49,787 nucleotides of DNA from Falciphora oryzae (lineage: Eukaryota > Ascomycota > Sordariomycetes > Magnaporthales > Magnaporthaceae). Shown here in pieces: positions 10,479 through 19,059 of the stretch (the first letter of the stretch is position 1; the number at the start of each line of letters is the position of its first letter). The stretch lies in the NCBI GenBank assembly GCA_000733355.1, contig JNVV01000001.1, positions 150,990-200,776 on the forward strand, in the 5' to 3' direction. A program made the translations under genes and the position numbers. A model generated the notes under the pieces. It saw only the letters and a list, made by a program, of their open reading frames with translations, ran no database searches and was not told where the DNA came from.

Positions 10479-11104
10479 AGGGCGCTGACGTCTCGGCAGC
10501 GCCTACTGGTAGGGATGTAGTGGTACCCTTCCTAAACAGCTTCGGTTTGCTGTTTTTGGGGTTGGGTCATCGGTGGAAGTGGCAACTCGATCTGAGGTGT
10601 CGAGTTGGGCGTGGTGTGAGTTCTGAATAGCCTCACTTTTGGGGCTGCAGCGAGTCCCCAGTGACTTCCGGTGGGGCTTGGGCGACGGCAGGTGCGGGGG
10701 TCCGGTGGGTCCCGGCCACGGCGGCGGCAGGTGCAGCTGGCCCGGTAGGTATCTAATTCCCTTCCGGCCCGGCGACCTTCCACCTTTTCCTTTCCTTAAC
10801 AACAACAACTTTTCAACTTGTTGTTGTTCTACCCAACCTGCCTCTCTTGCCTTGGCTCGCGCCTGGGCTTACGCGAACGCTCTAGTCTGCTTGCTCGTTT
10901 GCATCAGTCCTGCGTTCGCGCTCCTCTCTTCCCTGCTCTCTGGCGCTCGCGCAGCCGAACGTCCACTCGATTTGCGCCTGGAGCTCTCGTTTTCCTTTCT
11001 GTCAGGCGCTCGCTTCCGACCGCGCGCTCATTCGTGCGTCCTACTCGTTCTCGTCCCCTCCTCCAGCACGCTCGTCTCGGGCGTGGGCTAACCTTTTTCA
11101 GGCC
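10479..11104 (+). promoter_or_regulatory. Putative 5' region and intron of the antisense ORF in element C
   Basis: GC- and pyrimidine-rich, not part of pol. A 3' splice site is convincing: branch-like GCTAAC at 11087-11092, CTTTTTCAG ending at 11101, then GCC ATG. A possible donor is GTATCT at about 10747. An 11-bp perfect inverted repeat, AACAACAACAA (10798-10808) and its complement (10818-10828), flanks a 9-base loop. Reading this as a promoter/leader is inference; the sequence shows only the splice-site pattern and hairpin. Confidence 0.45.
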
Positions 11105-12325
11105 ATGTCTTACGATTACGAGGATAACGCCGCCGTCCGGCGTCAGCTCTTCGGTCTCGCCGACAACGAGCAAACGGTGGTCCGGAACCTGTCTGCGGCT
11201 CCGAACGTGCGCGCGCGCGTTCATTTCCGACCCTCCATTCCTCTTCCTGGGGTGGCTCCGGCTTGGCCTTACTTGATTCCTCAGCTGCCCGCATATCCCG
11301 CTGGACTCTCTCGGAGGTTGCACGACTTTACGGATCTTTCCGACGATAAATAGCTGCTCGCTTTTCGGCTCCTTGCCGAAAAGGACCGTCGCCAAGTAAC
11401 GGTCGTGCCGATTGCCGGTCCGCTCGACTTCCACGATAACCGGCGTTTATTCCCTTGCGGGAATTGCTACGTTACCGACCTTCTCCGGGGCGGCGAGCAT
11501 AACGAGCATAACTTGGTATGTGCTGTCGGTCTCCTCAAGGCGGGTCGTTGCTATCAGTGTGCTCGGCGCGGCTGGGTTTATCGTCCCTTGTAAATTCCTT
11601 TTCCGATCCGACGTTGTTATGCTCCCGGCTTATATAAACTTTTTAGGCCTCGCGAATACCCGTTCAGCGTGGACCGCACCCTGTTGGAAGCAGCCTGGTG
11701 GGTGCGTGGCGGGCTGCCCTCTCCGGCCATCGGAATTCTGCGCTTCCGGGCCGTTTACAACCTGCTTTTATGGGAGAATTTGCATGGATCCTCCGTTACC
11801 ACCTACCCCAACGCTCGTCGTAGTCTGCTGTTCTCGGCTGTCGACGGGGGACGGACTTTTGCGAACGTGGCGGTTTTGACCCTAGTGCATCCCGACCAGC
11901 TGGTGTTCCCTTAGGAGCTAACGCACTCGTTCTATTTCCTCCCGACTCCTCGCGATTTGCTGGTATCCATCCGGTACGATGAGCGCATCGCTGGCGGTCA
12001 CTGGAGCTTCGTCGATCGTCCGCATGTGCACACTCGGATCCCTTTTTTTCGCGAGCTCGGTCTGGTTAACTCGCGCCTGGCCGAATTGGACCAACCTGCC
12101 CTCCGGAACCGGGCTTCGGTAATGATTCGCGTAAATTATGCCAATCGCCTTTTGCGTTTCTTCGACTTCGAGCAAGCCGGGGCCGCTCATCGGATCCGTC
12201 TTTTAGGCCCTGCAGGTCCCTGGGGTGAGATCTCCGACGCCGGTTTCGTAAGCGATGGTACGACGGAGGAGGAAGCAGAGGATTGGCTCGAGCACGTCGC
12301 TTCGTTGCTCGATTCTACCGGGTGA
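11105..12325 (+). pseudogene. Antisense accessory ORF of element C, cysteine-cluster protein, three RIP-type stops
   Basis: One frame of 407 codons from ATG 11105 to TGA 12325, interrupted only by TAG 11351, TAA 11591 and TAG 11912. Each can come from CAG or CAA by one C-to-T change in a CpA context, so the ancestral product was about 406 aa. It lies downstream of pol on the opposite strand and meets it tail to tail. A cysteine cluster is visible at residues 118, 121, 139, 149 and 152 (CX2C-X17-C-X9-CX2C), followed by RRGWVYRPL where Y may replace a sixth Cys. The C-terminal third (from about codon 285) is open and rich in Arg, Leu and Phe. The spacing recalls small fungal Cys-rich domains of the DUF3716 kind, but I cannot confirm this; function unknown. 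Confidence 0.7.
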
Positions 12326-12339
12326 AGGATAGTGCAAGT

Positions 12340-15300
12340 GGAAGGCGGGCTTTTGGTTGGTAAAAGAGTCGCAAACCCTGGTTGACGTTGCTTTTCCCTT
12401 TCCTTTCGGGCTTATTTTGTTGGGTCTTCTGGCAATCTCCTTTCCTTTGGGCCTGGGATAAGGTCATCCCACTTGCGGTGCGTTTTGCGTTTCCTTTTCA
12501 AATAAGCGTTAACCAGCTTGCGTGAGTTTTCCAAATGCTTTTCTGGTTCCCACGTGTTATATTCCACCGGCTATCCTGTCCATTTGACCAGGAAGGATCG
12601 GGATCCTTCCTGCTCACGCATGTCGACGACGTCCTCCACTTCCCACTCCTCCGTCTCCTTTTCCAATTTTGGGAGAGCAGAGTTGGGGGGTTGCGGACGG
12701 GAATCGTCCCACGGTTCCATCAACGTTACGGAAAAAACGTTATGCAAACGGCTGTATTTGTCCGGCAGCTGCACTTTATATGCTGAACTGCTAACCCTTT
12801 TTACAATAGGTATTCGGATGTAAGTAGGTGCCAGCTTGCGGGTCCCTGTTTTGAACCGGAAGTTCTTTGTGGATAGGCCGACGATTTGTCCTTTCTGGTA
12901 CTCTTGAGGTTGTCTCCGTTGGTTGTAGTACCGGCGTTGGGCTTCCACAGCACGAGCATGGTTGGTCCGCATGTCGGTTCGGATTTTGCGGATGTGGTGC
13001 AACCGCTCCAGTACTCCTTAGACTTTGGTTTGTTTTGGGTCGATTACGATCTCATATATGCGAGGGTTAAACCCGTATAATGCTTTGAACGGACTAATAC
13101 TAATAGTTTCGTATTTGGCGTTATTATACGCGAATTCGGCCTCATACAACACTGCTGCCCAACCGTACTTTTCTTGGTCGATGGACGTCCGTAGATAATG
13201 CGTTAATGTTTGGTGGGTGCGTTTTGTTTAGCTATCGGTTTGAGGGTGGAACGCCGTAGATAGTCGTCGGGCTAAGTGCAAAGCTTTTCGGTACTCCGCC
13301 TAGAAGTGGCTTGTTAGTAGCGAGTTTTTATCGCTAACGATGCCTTTTGGGGTGCCGAATTGGCATTTAATATGCTGCTATAGCATTTAGGCCAACCCAG
13401 GCGCTGAAATGGTTTTGCGCATTGGGATGAATTTGGCGTATTTGGTAAAGCGGTTAACTACCACAAATACGGCATTATACGTTTATTTTATGGAAGTTGG
13501 GCATTCGGGCAGCCCTGTAATAAAATCCAGGCTAATCTTTTGGAATGGATGTTCCGGCAATGGGAGCGGTTGTAATTCGCTATAGGGTTTGTGCTTAGGA
13601 ACTTTAGCTCCTTAGCATATTTGGCACGATTTGACGTATGCTATAATGTTTTTGTCCAGGTTTTCCTAATGGAACTTGCGTTTAATAAGTTTTACCGTTT
13701 TGTGGATTCCAAAATGTCCGGCCCGGGGGTCGTTGTGGTGCTGAGCTATGATCTGGGCTTTTAGCGCTCTTTGGGCAGGTATTACCAAGCGTCCTCGGAA
13801 GTACAAAACTCCGTCTTCATTCACATGGTATCCTTTGTGGGTGGTTCGGCTATTCCTAGCCTCATCGCCTCCTTGGGCGGCATCGCGTCTGGGCGCGGCA
13901 TCGCTTTCCTTAACGGCATCGCCTTCCTCGGCGGCATCGCGTCTCCGCGCGGCATCGCGTCTCCGCGCGGCATCGCTTCCAGCGGCATCGCGTCTCCGCG
14001 CGGCATCGCTTCTAGCGGCATCACGTCTCTACGCGGCATCGCCTTCCTCGGCGGCATCGCGTCTCTGCGCGGCATCGTGTCTCTGCACGGCATCATGTCT
14101 CTGCATGGCATCGCTTCTTGCGGCATCGCGTCTCTGCGCGGCATCATGTCTCTGCATGGCATCGCTTCTAGCGGCATCGCTTCCTGCGGCATCGCGTCTC
14201 TGCGCGGTATTGCCTCTCTGGGCGGCTACGCTTGTCCTAGCGGGCTGATCTCTCTGGATCCCGGCGCTGTCCTTCACCAAGGCACGTAATGCGACAACTT
14301 TTTGGTCCTGCGTTTGCAACCGCCTGACCAATTGGTATGTTGCTTGGCCTGGTTCATCGGCCTTGGCCGTTTCGTCCTTCATTAGTTCGATAATGACAGG
14401 GCGAGGGAGCAGTTGGTTATGAACAACGCTCCTAGCTCCAAGCTCCTTTGCTAGCAGTTTTTTTTTTGCCCGGGGCTGAGCCGTCGCGGACCTCTCTGGG
14501 TCACCCTTTGGGCCAGGCTTTTCCTGCCACTTTCGTTTTTTGTTGCGAGTAAGGGCTGCGATGGGGATTTGTATGGCTATTTGCAGCCCAGGCCGTAGAG
14601 ATTGGTTACTTTCGGCGACCTCCGAACGTGCCCGTTTTAGGCGAGGCTTTAACGGCATTTGTTTTTCGTTTTTCCCTTCCATAAGGGCATCGATTCGGGT
14701 AAGATAGTTTAGAGGGTCGACGCTATGACTACTCCCTTTTAAGCGGGCGCGTTGCCTTTTCTTTGGGTCGCGAACCCGAGTCGGAATCTTTTTGGCAGCT
14801 TGCACATATTGCTTTACAACGTTTGGATAATTTTTTTGGATCGTTAGCGTAGCAATCTGTTGGGTCAATTTAGCTGGCAAGTGCGGCAACAAGTTTAGTT
14901 TGGCCGTAAGGGACGGGACGACGTCTTCGTATGTAATCTCTCCCCCCATATAATCTGGCCTCCTGGACAGACCGTCGGCGGGGTTGGTTTTGCCTGCTTT
15001 ATGCTTAATGTTAAAGTCAAACTGCGACAATTTGTACATTTAACGTGCCAACCTCCCGCGGAGGTTTTTCGCGGGTGCCTGGATCACTCCTTTTAGGGCT
15101 TGGTGGTCCGTTAGTACTGTAAATACTTTGGAAGTTCCCTTTAAGTATTGGCGCTAGTGCTCTAACGATTTGATAATCGCCAGTAGCTCCTGCTGGCCCG
15201 TGGCCCATTTCTGCTCCGCGTCGGTCAGCTTGCGGGAATAGAAAGCCACGGGGTGCCACCTGCCATCCGTCAGTTGCGACAGGATGCCAGAGATGGCCTT

Positions 15301-16839
15301 GGTAGAAGCGTTTGTTTCCACTCGTGTTTTTTTGGTTGGGTCCCAGTGCTTTAGGATGGTGGCGTTCCCGAAGGCCTCTTTAAGTCCTTCGAATGCCCTG
15401 GCTGCCGACTGCGGCCAGTCGAACATCCCCTTCTTTTTGCCATTCTGGCTCCTTTTAAGGAGCTCTGTTATAGGTGCTACCACGCGCGAATAGCTAGGGA
15501 TGAATTTGCGGTAGAAGTTGGCGAAGCCCAGGAACATTTGGATGTTTCTGTAGGACTTGGGTGGTTGCCACTCCTGAATGGCCTTTGTGCGATCAGGGTT
15601 TATGGAAATGCCTTCCTTGGAAACCCGGAAGCCCAGGAACTCGACGTGGTCCTGGAAAAACTCGCATTTGGATTGCTTTGCGTATAGCTTGTGCAGCCGG
15701 AGTCGTTTTAGGATCTGCTTCACATGCATTTCGTGCTCTTCCTCGGTCTGGGAAAATACGATGATGTCGTCGAGATATATTACGCAAATGTGGTTTATTA
15801 GCCCTGCTAGCGCTCGATATATGTAGGTTTGGAACGTTGACGGGGCGTTGGTTAATCCGAAAGGCATAATAGTGTATTCGAACAGCCCGTATTTGGTGCG
15901 GAAGGCTGTTTTCCATTGATTTTGCTTTCTGATCCGGATGCGATGGTATGCGTCCCTTAAATCCAGTTTGGAAAACCACCTCGCTTTTGCTAGCCTGTCC
16001 ATTAAATTAAAGATAAGCGGTAGGGGATATCGGTTTTTGCGAGTGATTCGGTTGAGGGCGCGGTAATTGACGTATAAGCGCAACGTGCCGTTTTTTTTGG
16101 GGACGAACAGTACGGGGGATCCTGCGTCGGCTTCGGAGGGGTTGACCTTTCCCAAAGCCAGGTTCTTTTGAAGGTATTCCTTTAACGCTGCTGCTTGTTT
16201 TTCCGAAGTTGGGTATAGGGCGCCCATTGGGGGTTTGGTCCCTTTTTCCAATTCGATAGCGTGTTCCGCTTTTTCCAGCAGTGGAAGTGCTTTGGCCCGT
16301 CGGTTTGAAAACACGTTGGCATAGGCTTGGAGGCGCGGGTTGAGGGGTTCGGCCAGCTTTTTTTCGTCCTTATTATTAAGTGAGGGGACCGTGGGCTCGT
16401 ATGCATTGAGCTGGTGATGCGTTGCCGTGATATGCCCGATGACGGCCTTCGTTAGCTGCATTTGGTATGTTGGTGAGCCCGAAGCAACGGCGGCCGCCTA
16501 ATCATTTGGGTTGGGGACGCGTGTCGTCCTAAACTCCTAGGACTGGTCGGCGTTAAATAGGTTGATGCCTTTTTGGGCTATCGTGGGATGCTTTATAAGG
16601 ATATTTGGTGCGTCCGTACTTTTGCGGATGGCGTAGAATAGCGCGGTGATGGTCCGCTTTTGGCCTTTCCGATTTTGGGCTTTTAAGGTAATGTAATGGG
16701 CTTTATAACATTTGATGGGTGCGTTTTGGATTTTGATGAGCTCGGGGATCGGTTCGGAGGCCGCGGGAAGTTTGAATTTCCTAATGAATTTGTGGCTTAC
16801 TGTATTCGCTGCGGCGTTTGTGTCCAGGTCTATTAGCAC
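12340..16839 (-). pseudogene. Element C pol: protease, RT, RNase H, repeat linker, integrase, chromodomain
   Basis: One minus-strand frame. Protease 16537-16839 (LIDLDTNAAANTVS; the expected D-T-G reads D-T-N). Reverse transcriptase/RNase H 15154-16461, an uninterrupted 435 codons with FSKLDLRDAYHRI, MPFGLTNAPSTFQ, catalytic VIYLDDIIVFS and RNase H start WDPTKKTRVETNAS, where the expected TDAS Asp is Asn. Open again at 14029-15039. Integrase about 12850-13840 (HVNEDGVLYFRGRLVIP; HH..CQIC zinc finger; [10 protein letters not shown]). GPY/F and chromodomain about 12470-13002 (FLVKWTG then NTWEPEKHLEN). Stops occur mainly in linker and integrase. Ends near 12340, tail to tail with the antisense ORF. 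Confidence 0.9.
13878..14228 (-). repeat. In-frame 18/15-bp minisatellite between RNase H and integrase of element C
   Basis: About 20 tandem units of the form CGGCATCGCGTCTCCGCG (18 bp) mixed with shorter CGGCATCGCTTCTAG (15 bp) units. Both lengths are multiples of three, so on the pol strand they encode 6- and 5-residue repeats such as QRRDAA, GSDAA and RSDAM without shifting the frame. The integrase resumes in the same frame afterwards. One TAG (14029-14031) interrupts it. Confidence 0.9.
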
Positions 16840-16899
16840 TTTGATTTGTCGTTTTGTCGTTTGGACGTTTATGCCCGTCCTAAAGGAACGGCCATGGCC

Positions 16900-18758
16900 T
16901 TTTATGTTGAGGATGTTAAAGCCGTGAGGGTAGGGGTCGTTTAGCGGCTGTCCTCGTTTCCCGACTTATCGTTATACTTTGTTTGGGAATGATGACGGTC
17001 GTTTCGAGCTGGGGCATGCTTGTTTTCGCCGTTGCCGTCACTTCTACGGTCGTAATTGAGTTCGTCGTTTTCGGGGTATTGGGCGTCGATTGCCTTTACC
17101 TTTTTAGGTTTAGTAGGGCAGTTAGCGGCTTAGTGACCCGTTTTTTTATAATTGTGGCATGTCCCGGGCTTCGGTCCCGTGTGGTTTGTTTGTTTGGCTT
17201 TGCCGTCGTAGCTCGATGGCTCTTTTGCTTGGGGCGTGCTGGATTTGGGGAACCGATGGTTTCCCGACCTCTTTTTATAACGGCGGGAGTTTTGCCGTTT
17301 GGAGTTGAAACGGCGCGAGTCATTACGGCCGTTAGGCCGGCGGTCATTTTGCCGGTTAGGCCGTCCTTTTCGTCCGTCCCTTTTTCGGGAATGGTATCCC
17401 GAAGGGCGCTAGTTTTTGTAAAGCTTTTGGGATTGGCGATGCTCGAACGTTCTGCCGGAGGGTTTGCCTTTTTTGACAGCCCATTTCCGTTTGGTTGTAT
17501 TGGCGACGTCTTTGGGGGTGTCCTAATTGGTTTGCGCATCGGCTACTAGCTCGTTTTATAGCTAATTTTGCAAGTGGAAGGAGAATTTTTTTGCTAAGCG
17601 CGATAGTTGTTGAGGGTCCGTCCACGAGGCTTTAGGTTTAATTTTTTGTGCTGATATTTGCTATTTGGTAAGGAACGACACCGGGGACTTTTGATAATTT
17701 TGGTGTAGTTGCTTGTGGCTAATCCAGCTATGGTGGATTTGGATGGTCGGGTCGATTTGTCCCTTTTCGAGATAGTTGACGAAGTCCTTTTATAGCTATT
17801 AATGGGATTCGGCCGAGCCGTAAAATCTTTTGGCGTAAGTCCTCTAGTTGGCGGTTATTTCGTGGTGTAGTAAGGGCATTGCCCACGTTACCTGCACCCA
17901 ATTGGGGGCGCTATCGTATAACGCATTCCTTTTTTTAATGCCTTGGACCCAGTTCCTCACCTCCGAAGGGGTGGCGTTGGCTTTAAGAGTATTAACGCTA
18001 TATTTCGGGGGTTTATTGTAACGCGGTGCAGGGGCGTAATTTCGGGATCTGGATAATAGGATCTTTCGAAAAAGTTCCATTATTTAGGCCGTGCTTCCGT
18101 CGCGGTGTTCCCTTATAAGGCGGCGGTCGTCCGGTCCGGGGGATTCGGAGCGTCGAATTGGAACGCGCGATTGGTTCGACCTTGTGCGGTACGTGTGATG
18201 AAATAATTGTAAGTTGCGGGAAATGTCCCTGGATCCGTAGCTGGAAGGGTTACGGGATCGGGGTTCGTCGCGCTTTAGAGATCGGGCTTTTCGCATCGTT
18301 AACTCCTTTTATCGGTGTCTTTGATACCGTTTTTCCTTATGTTTGGGTTTCGGGGGACCGTATCTTTTGCGCGGGGGCTCCTTTTTGCGACGACCAACGA
18401 GGTTACGTTGGTCCTCGTGTACGTGATCGACGTTTTTTTCGGAATCGGGGTCGTGGGTGAGGGCGGAGGCCCGACTAGCGGGTCGGGTTCGCTTTTGCGA
18501 GTGGCGGCTGACGCGATCTAGGAGGTCGCGGAGGGCGCCGCTGCCCCCTTCCTGTATAAGGTTTCGTAGGTCCTGCTCGAGTTGGTTGGACGCGGTTTCG
18601 GCGGGCGGGGGTGCCGGCTTACAACGTGCCGTTTGTGAGCGCGTTATAGGCCTTATTGCCGTCGTTGCCGGAGGGCGTGACCCCGTCGGGGCTGGCTTTC
18701 CGGGTGTCGCGTCCGATTGACCGTTTTGGACTATGGTGATCGGCTCGTACTCCAAAAA
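16900..18758 (-). pseudogene. Element C gag, stop-ridden
   Basis: Minus-strand frame with open stretches at 18309-18755 (Pro/Thr-rich, then basic RRKKEPPRKRYGPPKPKHKE), 18084-18296 and 17844-18080 (capsid-like SVNTLKANATPSEVRNWVQGIKK). A basic stretch follows and a degraded zinc knuckle near 17130-17159 reads CHNYKKTGH, the second Cys being Tyr. No ATG is visible at the upstream end: the first open codon at 18755 is TTG. The frame differs from pol, so expression of pol would have needed a frameshift. Confidence 0.75.
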
Positions 18759-18766
18759 GGGTGTAG

Positions 18767-18775
18767 AAGCTGAAG
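18767..18775 (-). other. Possible self-complementary primer-binding site of element C
   Basis: Two bases inside the 5' LTR boundary the minus strand reads CTTCAGCTT, the exact complement of AAGCTGAAG within the LTR (forward CTTCAGCTT at 18879-18887). Nine bp only, so weaker than in element A. Confidence 0.35.
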
Positions 18776-18777
18776 AA

Positions 18778-19054
18778 TGTCACGGGGTAAGCCGAAGGCC
18801 TGTACGAGGTGATCACGATAATACTAGACGGTAATCAGGGGGTAGAAGTCCTATATTGCTATAGGGTAGATACGACAACTTCAGCTTGGTTGTAGCAATC
18901 GCCGGATTGCCTCAACCAAGCCGCCTAAGTAGCGCGGCCCCCTGGGCCTCGTTGCGTGCCTGGGTGCCTTAGGCCTCCACAGGGCACAGCCCCACCAGGG
19001 AGGCTGAGACCCTCCTCTGTGGCGGCCCTCTCTATCGCGACGGGCCTTCTTACA
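18778..19054 (-). repeat. Element C 5' LTR
   Basis: 277 bp, TGTCACGGGG...CTTCTTACA on the forward strand; two differences from 10189-10465. Confidence 0.95.
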
Positions 19055-19059
19055 CAATT
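19055..19059. repeat. Target-site duplication of element C, right copy (CAATT)
   Basis: Identical to 10184-10188. Confidence 0.93.

Larger units (their letters stand above)
10189..19054 (-). mobile_element. Element C: young Ty3/Gypsy chromovirus with an antisense accessory ORF
   Basis: 8866 bp, minus strand, LTRs 10189-10465 and 18778-19054 (277 bp each) with two differences by eye, and a perfect CAATT duplication. From the right: PBS, gag, protease, RT (long open stretch with YLDD), RNase H, a repeat-coded linker, integrase, chromodomain; then a GC-rich 1.8-kb segment on the 3' side holding a plus-strand ORF. Gag and pol are in different frames, the relation corresponding to a -1 shift. RIP stops are present but fewer than in A and B. 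It is the youngest large insertion in the nest, judged by LTR identity. Confidence 0.93.

Noticed and set aside
10904..11434. 176-codon Arg-rich minus-strand frame in element C
   Set aside because: It overlaps the start of the plus-strand antisense ORF and has no similarity to pol; it is likely the mirror of that frame and the GC-rich leader.
13878..14228. CRISPR-like array
   Set aside because: Units are contiguous without unique spacers and encode protein; this is a eukaryotic coding minisatellite.
13771..14289. Plus-strand open frames across the minisatellite (Gly-Ile-Ala and Ala-Ser repeats)
   Set aside because: Any frame through an 18/15-bp array is open; only the minus-strand pol frame connects to conserved domains on both sides.
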